DNA from: Corticium candelabrum
Lineage: Eukaryota > Porifera > Homoscleromorpha > Homosclerophorida > Plakinidae
NCBI RefSeq assembly: GCF_963422355.1
Contig: NC_085089.1
Coordinates: 7,390,052 to 7,454,051 of the forward strand
Direction of reading: 5' to 3'
DNA length: 64,000 bases
Positions within the stretch are counted from its first letter, which is position 1. Each line of letters starts with the position of its first letter. The position numbers and the translations under genes are program-made. The notes below the pieces were generated by a model. The model was given only the letters and a program-made list of their open reading frames with translations, was not told the DNA's origin and did no database searches. Shown piece after piece: positions 1 to 9,492 of the stretch.

Positions 1-91
1 CAGATCCAGCATTATTACCAGCTGCCACATCACTACACAATCCTTGTAAATCATACAAAATTAAGATGATAGTTCACACAAGATCTAATAC

Positions 92-443
92 CTAGATTGT
101 TTCCCATCATTTAGTTGACTTAACTCGTTTGCTTTTATTGGAAACTCTGAGTCACGACTTGTTAACAAATTCTGTAGCACTGCAGAAACAATAATCAGAA
201 GTAATACGAAAACACTAATCTCAAAATTAGAATGTATGTTTAAATGACACCTAAGGTGATCACTAGACAAAACAATGTCATCAATCACAAAAATCAAAGC
301 AATGCAAAAAGAGCACTATCAAATACCCTTGTAATTTGTTTTCTGTTTCATGCATCCTTACCTTGGAACAAATGTTAGCTTACATAGACCAGTTTTCACA
401 TGCATGAACTGAATTTATAATTTTGTGATGGTGATTGTAACAG

Positions 444-527
<84 letters not shown>

Positions 528-574
528 ATGCGTGTGTGTGTGTGCGCGTATGCGTGTGTGTGTGTGTGCGCGTA

Positions 575-629
<55 letters not shown>

Positions 630-2087
630 GCGTGTGTGCTCACGTGCACGCGCGCGCGTGCGTGTGTGTGTGTGTGTGTGCGTGTGTGTACACATTTATA
701 GAACAGTCATCACCAATTTTCATTTCTGCCAGTTAAGTGTAACAGTAACTTAAAGCTTGAATTGCCAAGCTTTAATAGCCAATCAGTGTGTAGCCAATCA
801 CTGTGTATTAAATTAACACCACCAAACCATCCCACAACAGTTGCCAGGAAGTGCTGCATACACCCAAGACACTACTATAGCTGCATAATTATAGTAAACT
901 ATTCATAATTTGATATCCAGTGTCTAGTTCTGTGTCTAGTAGATTCCGCAAATTAGAACAAGAACCAGGCTACTGTTCGGCTCCCTATGAACAACACCAC
1001 AGTTTATTCTTACTCTGATTTCCCTCTAACTCTCCTAATCCTTATACCAGGCATGCTAGAAAACACATATGCATAGGCAATCATAATTCAATATACAACA
1101 AACAAACTCTGAGTGAATCCTCTGTTTTCCATAATCAGCAACAAATCTGTATGTATCATAATACAGCTCTGCTTAGTGATTGACAAATTTAGTAGTACAA
1201 TCACGTGTCACCTATCTGACTCTTACTTATCGGACACGTCGGATATCCGACAGGTCAACTATATCCGACAGGTCAAGTATATCCAACAGGTAAAGCTTGC
1301 CACGTAAATGATGATATGACAGATATATGACAGATATATGGCAGACTAGCTCACTGGCCCGTTCTCCGCATGGGCAGTTTAGATTATTCCCATTCAGAAA
1401 TATGGATCTGGGCAGAAACTTGAAAGTCATGCGCAGTTTCTTGTAGGATCACACTTAGGATACAGTATAGCTTATCTAATTGCCACGCAGGCATGATTTA
1501 GCACACTGTTTGTGCTCCGTTTTTGACATTTCAGTGTAGTGCTCAGTGGAGGTATGGTGTAGGTTGGATTCGGTGCAAGAGTAGTGACACGTCTCTTCAG
1601 TGATCGGGTATAGCTGGCTATCAAACTTGTACCTTTAACTAACAAACACCGTCAATTTAGTACTGTAGTATAGATACATAAAATCATCTAAAGCTTGCTC
1701 AGATAACCCAGTCTGATGGGACTGGTAGATAGCATTGTGACGTAACGATGGCATGTGAACAAACAATGACTATATCGAATTTTAAAGTGAGCATTGAATT
1801 CTTAGTTATGAGAAAACAACCTATGCCATAAGATTGAGTTCACGTAACAGAACTTCCTTAAAATTAAGTCTATCAGGGGCATTCAGTCTCCTTCTTGAAA
1901 GGCGAACAGCATAGTAGTTCTACGTTGCATCCCCAAAAGGAGACCCGACTGAAGCTGGAAGCCGACGCCACCTTGCCTATCTTCTTACCCATGCCGAGTT
2001 GCACCCATACTCCAAATTTTAGCCTCGTGGGTGATCCAATCTAGCCGGCTATCAAACTTATACATACACACACATATATATATATTT

Positions 2088-2143
<56 letters not shown>

Positions 2144-2620
2144 ACAAACACCATCAATTTTAGTAGTATAGATATATGATATGACAGATACATGACAGAT
2201 AACGCATCCTGCATATTATATAAATTTACATTCAATCATGAAAAGTATAATTTTTATCTCTAGATCAATAAGACATGCCGTATAATATGAACAGTAGTTG
2301 AGTACGTAACAGCTTCATTTATCCAACATTTTCACTTATCCAACAGGGGTCCAGTCCCAAGGGGGTCAGATAAGTGACTCACAACTGTAGATAGAAGAAA
2401 TTTTTTACTAACATTCAGAGCATAATTAATGCCAACAATAAAAAAACACGCTCCGTGTATACCATCCGAGGTCAAGAATGAGCAATTTAAATTTGGTGGA
2501 GATCTATTGCGCCGTTCCAAAGAAATTCGTGTACAAATGGAGGCGAGTTTAGTTGGCAAGAAATTGCGTCATCCCGAGAGAACTCTGGAAGACGATGACA
2601 GCCTCACACACACACACACT

Positions 2621-2693
<73 letters not shown>

Positions 2694-3203
2694 CTTGAGT
2701 GTCATTCAACTTCAAACATTTCACAATTTCGATTTCTAAGTGTCTACTACCATTTTATATATTTCATATAATTCATTACATTTTAGTGTCACAAACATTG
2801 ACATGACAATCATTCCGTTTCATCATTTTTGTAGCATGTAGTCAATGCTGTACACAAACTAAAACAATATTCTACTCGATTTCCATAGAAACATATTGTC
2901 AAAACTGATTATAGTATAAAATACAAATTATCAAACATCAACATTAACAACAACAGTCTACTTCTTGGCAACACAGAATCTACAAAAAGTAGAGCCCTTA
3001 CCTGTACCAACAGTTTTCAGCTGTTCCAGAGTCATGCCATCGTCTCCCAACTGGAAACACAGCAGTGACCACAAACAATTATAACAAAACCAACAACAAA
3101 TCAACACAAACTTGATTTTGAACCGCCTTCTGTCGTGCCTGCAAACAGCTGACGACGTTACCAAGTGTATTCTAAAACAAAACATAATGAAGCAACCATT
3201 ACC

Positions 3204-3264
<61 letters not shown>

Positions 3265-3501
3265 ATGCATGCTAATAGTAAACATGAAAATAGCAATCAC
3301 AGTAGATAATATTCCAATTGCAGAGCCTAATGCATTCAAAGCACAATTATAATACTGACTAACATAGTTCTGATCGCTGAAACCATGTTCTTCAAACTGT
3401 AGCTCTGTCTTGATTTTTCTTGTCAATCTGAAATATACTAAAATAGTTAATACACACGCGCGCGCGCGCACACGCCCCGCACCCACACACACACACCCAC
3501 A

Positions 3502-3596
<95 letters not shown>

Positions 3597-3813
3597 ACAA
3601 AGCCGGCCAGCAGTTCAATACACAAAGAAACACACACGAGCTAGCAAAAGGCCAACCACTCCAACAGATCACAAGACAGACAACTAGCTAGACATCATAC
3701 AGTGCGTATTCATCAACAGCTTCAACTAGCTGGCCCCATGAATCGAAATCCGTTCCTTTTCGAAACAAGGCGTACCAAGACTCCACCAGTTTCTCCCGCT
3801 CACTTATCGCCAT
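92..3813 (-). CDS. Unrecognised conserved-looking gene, 5' part (runs off left edge)
   Basis: Five exons can be joined on the minus strand in consistent phase. The start ATG is at 3813 and exon 1 begins [20 protein letters not shown]. Exon 2 (about 3370-3435) includes [16 protein letters not shown], exon 3 (about 3118-3176) includes [20 protein letters not shown], exon 4 (about 3003-3050) includes [12 protein letters not shown], and exon 5 (92-179) reads [20 protein letters not shown]. Donor and acceptor dinucleotides are canonical and the phase 1 end of exon 4 matches exon 5 across a 2.8-kb intron. The protein is soluble, probably helical, with no signal peptide or membrane segment visible. 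I do not recognise the family. Two introns carry long (CA)n tracts. The gene continues past the left edge, so the C-terminus is unknown. The exon chain is an inference from splice sites. Confidence 0.55.
444..690. repeat. (TG)n microsatellite, interrupted
   Basis: Nearly pure TG run of about 80 bp, followed by TG/CG-rich variants (GTGTGCGCGTATGCG units) and a GCGCGC stretch near 645-660. It lies in the long last visible intron of the left-edge gene. Long open frames of Cys-Val or His-Thr across it are artefacts. Confidence 0.95.
1612..2210. repeat. Direct repeat pair with a (TA)n tract in one copy
   Basis: The segment starting TAGCTGGCTATCAAACTTGT at 1612 recurs at about 2042 as TAGCCGGCTATCAAACTTAT. 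Both continue with AACAAACACC(G/A)TCAATTTAGTA and a GTATAGATA segment, but the second copy is interrupted by about 95 bp of TA-rich microsatellite (about 2060-2150). The ATGATATGACAGATA element after the second copy also occurs at 1310-1340. Probably a dispersed low-copy repeat; family unknown. Confidence 0.6.
2318..2395. mobile_element. Possible pogo/Tigger-like terminal fragment
   Basis: The stretch has two close TTATCCAACA repeats, then GGGGTCCAGTCCCAAGGGGG and TCAGATAAGTGA. Repeated TTATCC-type words followed by GGTCC...CCAAGGGG resemble the ends of pogo/Tigger family DNA transposons as I remember them. No second end or transposase frame is visible, so this is a tentative fragment in an intron. 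Confidence 0.3.
2605..2691. repeat. (CA)n microsatellite
   Basis: About 85 bp of CA with two single-base interruptions, in an intron of the left-edge gene. Confidence 0.95.
3205..3262. repeat. (CA)n microsatellite
   Basis: About 58 bp of CA inside the short intron between exons 2 and 3 of the left-edge gene. Confidence 0.95.
3452..3595. repeat. (CA)n microsatellite with CG-rich start
   Basis: Begins with a (CG)n/CA segment (CGCGCGCGCGCACACG), then CCCACACC variants, then about 85 bp of uninterrupted CA. It forms most of the intron between exons 1 and 2 of the left-edge gene. Confidence 0.95.
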
Positions 3814-4604
3814 TAGCCTCGACGCTACACTAGACCATATTCGCCAAATTCGTTTCTGGTCACGTGAATCCCACGTACTATCGCGCGCGTTACACGTTAG
3901 GCTTACCTTGGAAGCCCAAACAACAGTATAATGTACGCGCGACTAACTAATATTAATTCGCCATATCCTATCATATAAATTAATATATTACAAATTACAA
4001 AATTACGCAGCCATGTAGCATAAGTGCGTTTTAAGTGTTTAGTAGCACATTGCAGCCATATTTGAATTGTAGCAATAACTCACCTGCATCACCATGCACG
4101 TGTGTAAGGGGGTATAGCCAGTGCAACACACTGAAGCTAATAAATATTTTTATTTTTAAAAGTAATTAAAAAATAAACATCAAGCACAAGCGTTACAATA
4201 TATGGCACCAATACAGGTGGCTGCAATACAGTCAAACAATGCAACATCTACCTACTCAACTGTAATCAATATAATTTGCCTAATTAAATCGGTAATCAGG
4301 TAATATAAAAAATTCATCGTGAGTACACTGTACATCTAGTCAGTCTACTTACATTTCTGCACGAGTTCATAATTTATCCACTAGAAATTACATTATGGTA
4401 TTAAACCTATTGATCCATAAATCTGACTGGCAGTTGATTAACTTCATTACATTAATTAATTAATTAATTAATTACGTTAATTAAAATTCTGACTCCCACA
4501 TAATGCCCAAACTGGTATCTTTGATCGATACAGATACAAACACGATCAACCAATAACAACATTTTTTCATATAATAAAAATTTCATCTGCCACCATTGAA
4601 GTTA
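3814..4604. other. Intergenic region, AT-rich
   Basis: Lies between the start of the left-edge gene and the 3' end of seipin. It contains AATT-rich tracts (five TTAA/AATT words at 4452-4475) and AATAAA-like words near 4575 that could serve seipin polyadenylation. No coding exon or known element seen. Confidence 0.6.
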
Positions 4605-6419
4605 TCACGTGGATTCACTAATGTGAGCACGATGTCTTAAAACTCCAGTAGATGCCTCCATTGCCACATTTCTTGAGCCATCGGTGTTGTCGTCTTGTCC
4701 TCTGTTGCCCTGCAGACCATGACTCGGTCGCAGTACCAAACCACTGCCGTTCTCATCACATAACAAGTGAACACCTCTATTGTAGCTGCGTGAGTGTAAA
4801 AGACTGGACGACGACTGTGATCTCGGCATCGGAGGCTCAGAGCTGTCACGAGCCGCTTGAGCCGCTAGCAATTGATTTAGACTAGCGCTAGAGCTGGCTC
4901 TGTGCATCTGCGGAGATCCTGATATAGAACCGGTAAACACCTCATGTGGGGAACCCAAAGGACTACCATCTCGAGGAATGCCGCCGTCTCCGTCACCCAA
5001 ATTAAAATACGGTCGCTGATGATGCACAGTAACATTATTCTGACCAATCGGATGAAGATTTTCTACTGCTGTCACGTGGCCATCCAAAGGTCGATGTGGA
5101 TGATGCCGTTGAGCATCTACATCATCATCGTTGTCATTATCGAGTTCATCTAATGCTTCTGTATCATCACTTGCCAACGAGCAGAGATACCAAACAAGCA
5201 ATGTTGTTACAAGTTTTATAAAAATCAAGTTGCTCACAACATAGAGAGCAGTTGTGATGGGCCAGTAGTACATTAGATACCTTGAAAATAAAGATATTCG
5301 TGCTTGATTAATGACAAGTCCGGCGAGTGCCCATACCGAAGACCAGAAAAGGACGCATCGAACCGAATCTCGGCAGAGTAGATTTCAATGGTTCGCGATA
5401 AAACAGTGACCAGAGCATACTCAGCTGGATTGTTCTAAAATAGAAACAGGGTAACACGTGCATGCATATACAGCAATACACGCATGCGCAGACACATACA
5501 CACTCGCACACGCATGCGCACACACTAATAAAATAATAATTATAAGGCAAATAATAATAAACAAGCACATAAATAACTAAAGTTGTCTTACACTGCTGTC
5601 CGCATAGGCTTCACAAATTTCCGCTTTCAATAATTGCTTCTCCTCACTGAATCGAAGAACTAGAGGCAGCCAGTAGAACAGGATGGTCATGTAGCGAACT
5701 AGGCGAGACTGATAGCGTAATAAAAACTACCAAATCCACAACAAAACGACAACGTAAAGACATGGAAAGCGACAAGCAGACACTGTTTGACTGACATGTC
5801 TACCCGACGATGCTAACACGTCGCTATTAGCCGAAATAAACGACAAATTAACCATAAACATTCCTGGAAAGAGAAACGGAGAAAGTGAGTCGTCAAAACA
5901 ACGAGCAGTCTAGACACCGGTCCTTACCTAGACGTCTGTTCACGTCTGATTCCGGTAATTCAAGACTGACAGACACTCTGTACTCCTGACCAGCAGAAAG
6001 AACCTAGAGACAACATTCATTCGACATATATACAACAGCTAAGATTGTAAACGTCTAGTACACGCGTTTATCTAGCAAACACCTGGTTTTCTCTTAGACG
6101 GACAGTTGCTTGAGGGAATGAGCAGACAGGTCCGTCATTGTGACAGTCGGAACTGTTGATAACACGCAGACTGTTTGTGTAAAAAAAGGAACGTTTGTAC
6201 ATGAGTATGCTCTGCTTACTGGAACTGAAGATGGATGGGTTGAACGTGAGATACCGGCGGAATGTAGAGATAGTAGAAAAGTAGGTAAATAAAGAGTGAA
6301 GACCAAAAGTAAATAAACAGTATTGATAATAAAAATACGACGCGAAGGAGCGTCCAGCTGGCAAAGGAGAGCGTCGTCCGTATCGTGTGCACGGAACGAA
6401 ACAAGGTCTGAAGTAGCAT
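4605..6419 (-). CDS. BSCL2: Seipin (BSCL2 homologue)
   Basis: Seipin is an ER membrane protein that forms rings at ER-lipid droplet contacts and organises droplet formation. Seven exons are visible. Exon 1 (6220-6419) has the first membrane segment and ends PPVSHVQPIHLQF, matching the vertebrate PTVSHLSPVHF region. Exon 2 has DCHNDGPVCSFPQATVRL, exon 3 EYRVSVSLELPESDVN, exon 4 GMFMVNLSF, exon 5 FSEEKQLLKAEICEAY, and exon 6 IEIYSAEIRFDASFSGLRY. The last exon begins with the second membrane segment (WPITTALYVVSNLIFIK) followed by an acidic, Ser-rich cytosolic tail of about 190 residues. Order and spacing match the luminal beta-sandwich between two membrane helices. The start ATG at 6419 is 31 bp from the PIG-F start on the other strand. 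The C-terminal tail is not conserved. Identification is firm. Confidence 0.93.
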
Positions 6420-6450
6420 GGCGTTATACGGGAGCTAACGCGTTGCCCGG
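6420..6450. promoter_or_regulatory. Very short bidirectional promoter, seipin/PIG-F
   Basis: Only 31 bp separate the two start codons. The gap holds GTTATACGGGAG, the reverse of CTCCCGTATAAC, one instance of the TCCCG(G/T)AT(A/T) motif seen upstream of other genes here. Transcription start sites must lie very near or inside the opposite coding region. Confidence 0.6.
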
Positions 6451-7418
6451 ATGTTAATCATGTTGGTGTCGCTGCTGGTAGAAGACACCAACGGTACAGT
6501 GAGTCTACTGAGTGTTTTGTACGCTGCAGCATCTTTGACATACCTCATTCTGAATACGGGCATTCGTAAAATATTGGTAATTCTGTAGTTTATAGTTTTT
6601 AATTTTTTTTGTAGAAACTTAGTAATTAAAATTAATGACTAAATGTATTGCTAGGTGTTTGACGTTTGTCGAAGCGCACTATTAACACTAGCTGGGACAC
6701 TATTATTTCACTTCATGGCAATTTTATTTGGAGCACCGCTTGTAAGGTACACATGCAATTTGTCTGGCAATTTTGTCAATCGATGTGACGTCACTTGTAA
6801 TTTATTATTAAAAACTTTGTTTTGTCAGGAGTATAGAACGTACTGCTAGATTCTCTTTACTTTTGTCTCTCATGACTGTCACTCCTGCGAGCGTCTTTCT
6901 CAAATTTGACTCCGACAAATGGTTCAGGCTTTTTCTATTGTGGAGGTAGTTGAACGAGATTAGTGTCATTACATATACATGTTTTCTTACTGTATGGAGC
7001 CGTTCGTATCTAGGCCACTGACAATGGGCGAAAGATTACTGATTGTGTCTAGTGTTGGAGCGGTTGTTGGTGCATGGCTTGGAGCATTTGTGATTCCATT
7101 GGACTGGGAGAGACCATGGCAGGTTAGGATGTCTATACCGAGACAATTAGAATTTTGTGACTGATTCCTGGAAGGGGAAATTTGCAAGTTGTCATTTGAA
7201 CAGTTGCTTATTGTATGATAATTTCTTTTCTGTTTTGTTGTATCAATAAGCTTTAGTTGGTATGCCTCAATTGATTATTGTTTGATTTTGTATTGCAGGT
7301 ATGGCCAATTTCATGTGTGGTGGGTGCTGTGGCTGGCCACTTGGTGGCGTGTACAGTAGGTGCTATAGGATTGCTAGCTTACAAATTCTATTGTAGAGAA
7401 AGAACAAAGTTGCTGTAA
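6451..7418 (+). CDS. PIGF: PIG-F, GPI-anchor ethanolamine-phosphate transfer subunit
   Basis: PIG-F (yeast Gpi11) is a multi-pass ER protein that partners PIG-O and PIG-G in adding ethanolamine phosphate to the GPI anchor. Five exons join in phase: 6451-6576, 6655-6746, about 6830-6946, about 6990-7120 and about 7300-7418. The third exon uses the frame SIERTARFSLLLSLMTVTPA. The diagnostic C-terminal block spans the last two exons: GAWLGAFVIPLDWERPWQVW followed by PISCVVGAVAGHL, essentially the family signature. Several hydrophobic segments fit the multi-pass topology. It ends KFYCRERTKLL and stops at 7418. ISCA2 starts only 70 bp downstream on the same strand. Confidence 0.92.
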
Positions 7419-7464
7419 ATATTTGGTAGTCTACACTGTAGAGTACACGTGGAAAGTTGCGTGC

Positions 7465-7475
7465 TATCCGGGATA
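7465..7475. promoter_or_regulatory. TATCCGGGATA motif upstream of ISCA2
   Basis: Palindromic-looking word 13 bp before the ISCA2 ATG. On the minus strand it reads TATCCCGGATA, one instance of the TCCCG(G/T)AT(A/T) promoter motif. Confidence 0.5.
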
Positions 7476-7487
7476 TTTACCATAAAA

Positions 7488-8016
7488 ATGGCCTTACGAC
7501 GACTAAACATCTGGCGTTGTGTCACTCTTCAGTTGCGAGGTTTACTTTCAACTCAGGCAGCTCGTAGAGAGTCCGACATGATAACGATTACAGATCGCTG
7601 CGTTCAGGTGGGCCCCCGAATTACGACTCAGTCTGTATTTTGTATGGTCCGCTGTACGTGTGTTAGAGACTGGGACAAATTGCCGAGGAAGGAGAGTTTC
7701 TACGAGTTATGGTCGATGGAGGAGGGTGCTCGGGATTCCAGTACAACTTTTCTATGGACTGTACGATCAAAGATGACGACAAGTGTGTTGATATAAATTA
7801 ACAAAATTTCTGTGAATTATCTAATTCGTATTGATCGGTTGTAGAGTGTTTGAGAAGGACGGGGTTAAGATTGTGGTCGATTCTTTGTCGATAGACTTTC
7901 TCCAAGGTTCAACAATTGACTATGAAGAAGAGCTCATTCGTTCCGCTTTCCGTGTAACTAGCAATCCTCAGGCTTTACAAGGATGTTCTTGTGGCACGTC
8001 GTTCTCATTGAAATAA
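7488..8016 (+). CDS. ISCA2: ISCA2, mitochondrial iron-sulfur cluster assembly protein
   Basis: A-type carrier of the late mitochondrial Fe-S assembly machinery that works with ISCA1 and IBA57 to make 4Fe-4S clusters. Three exons: 7488-7607, about 7668-7781 and about 7846-8016. The N-terminus ([20 protein letters not shown]) is basic and suits a mitochondrial presequence. The body carries [24 protein letters not shown] with the first conserved cysteine, [20 protein letters not shown] and the C-terminal GCSCGTSFS with the other two cluster-binding cysteines. Exon phases join cleanly (AA|A, Lys). Length is about 130 residues, near the family norm minus part of the leader. The 3' end is 105 bp from the convergent DEGS gene. 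Confidence 0.95.
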
Positions 8017-8121
8017 GATACATAACCAATTTATTAGCAAACTGTCATACTCAATGCAAACAATAAGGCAACAAACAAACAAATGCGAATGGTAAACTTA
8101 GAATTCTATAACAAATATAAT

Positions 8122-9153
8122 TTACTGCTGATGAGCATCTTTTCGCGTTGGTCTTTTGATTCTTGCATACGGTCCGAGTGTTGGTTCAGTAATAAACTTC
8201 CAAAGCACCCTTGTCCATGACGTGTGATGGGGTAGTGATGAGTAGAATTCTGGAGCCCTCGCCTTCACATCAGGAAGCGAACAACTAGGCACATACGGAA
8301 GATCGTGATGCTCAACATGATAACCGACATTGAATGTGATCGCGTTCATAGGGCCATAATATGAGTAAGTATCGTGACCGAAGAGGATCATGTAGTGTTC
8401 GGAAAGAAAATGACCGGCCATCGGATGCAACCCCATGGAAAGCACAGTCGATAGAACAAGGTACGCAATCGCTCTTATCCCACAAAAATACCAGATGAGA
8501 ACATCAAAGATGAACTGGAAAAGAAAGTTCAGAAATTCAAGATATCCTGGCTTTTTTGGTCTCACCACTAGAGGTCTGATAGAATAAAAGAAAGGCTGCA
8601 GTAGCATCCAGATGGCTTTGAGAAATGTGTTGCGGAAGAATTTCGCCTCCCAATACGTTGGCAGGTCTGTATCAATACCATCAACGGCCAAATAGCGGTG
8701 ATGCTCTATGTGGTATCGCTTGAATGATATAGACATGGGCGCTCCAAGTGGTAGGTTGGCCCACATTCCAAACAATCGATTAGCAAACCATCGACTTTGT
8801 CCAAAAGCTGTGTTGTGCGATATGTCGTGTATAGCAAGAGTAAGCGAGTGGTTGATAGTTCCACCAAACCAGTAAGCAGCTATAACTATCCAAGGCCAAC
8901 AGATAACATCGTCAAACGCTCCAATGATCATGCAAGCTCCGATTTGCAGTGAAACCCACAAGGAGACCTCCCATTTAAACCGTGTGTCGATTCCAAACAG
9001 TTTCTTCAAGTCAGGATATTTCTCTAGAAAGACAATCGTCAATAGACAATCCGTTGACACTTGACCTATCCAACCGGACGTTCGGTTACTCACTAAGCAT
9101 TTGCTTTCTCCGTGTCGCATGAGGTTCGTCTGTGTAGGACCACTCGAAAGCAT
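8122..9153 (-). CDS. DEGS1: Sphingolipid delta(4)-desaturase (dihydroceramide desaturase), single exon
   Basis: Converts dihydroceramide to ceramide in the ER, using cytochrome b5 electrons. The intact 343-residue frame has all three histidine boxes: HDISH near residue 109, HIEHH near 147, and HVEHH near 279. Family blocks NHSLTLAIHDISHN, SISFKRYHIEHHRYL, GLHPMAGHFLSEHYM and YSYYGPMNAITFNVGYH are present. The extreme N-terminus (MLSSGPTQTNLMRHG) lacks the usual short myristoylated start seen in vertebrate DEGS1, but the conserved LEKYPDLKKLFG segment follows at about residue 44. No intron is present. The start codon overlaps a TATCCCAGAATGC word that resembles the vertebrate ZNF143/Staf site. 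DEGS1 versus DEGS2 cannot be decided. Confidence 0.95.
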   Translation of the reverse strand: MLSSGPTQTNLMRHGESKCLVSNRTSGWIGQVSTDCLLTIVFLEKYPDLKKLFGIDTRFKWEVSLWVSLQIGACMIIGAFDDVICWPWIVIAAYWFGGTINHSLTLAIHDISHNTAFGQSRWFANRLFGMWANLPLGAPMSISFKRYHIEHHRYLAVDGIDTDLPTYWEAKFFRNTFLKAIWMLLQPFFYSIRPLVVRPKKPGYLEFLNFLFQFIFDVLIWYFCGIRAIAYLVLSTVLSMGLHPMAGHFLSEHYMILFGHDTYSYYGPMNAITFNVGYHVEHHDLPYVPSCSLPDVKARAPEFYSSLPHHTSWTRVLWKFITEPTLGPYARIKRPTRKDAHQQ

Positions 9154-9492
9154 TCTGGGATACAGTAGAACCCATAGTTTCCAGAACCCACACTGTGTGA
9201 CAATTGAACTTTCTGCGCATGCCCAGAACAGCTAGCTACCCTTCCCCTTTACTAAATTAATGCTACTGTACCAAACAAATGTAATTAGACAACTGACAAT
9301 GCCAAACTCTTCCATAAACAATTACACGTAATTAAATTATAACTATAACCAAAAGGCATCTAGTTTTACAACACCAATTGCAAAGCCTAGATACATTGCA
9401 ATGTATGTAGGGTTAAATTAGATTGTGCTCAACAAGACAAGATGTCATGCTGTTGAATGTAGTACAACTGTAGCATGTCTCTCATCCTCACT
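9154..9492. other. Intergenic region
   Basis: Between the DEGS start and the two-pore-channel stop, both on the minus strand. It is AT-rich and I see no coding or repeat feature apart from the promoter-proximal word at the DEGS ATG. Confidence 0.5.

Noticed and set aside
2429-2600. Plus-strand frame with [20 protein letters not shown] as a possible transposase or gene
   Set aside because: No family match, no splice support, and it runs into a (CA)n tract; kept only as an unexplained short frame.
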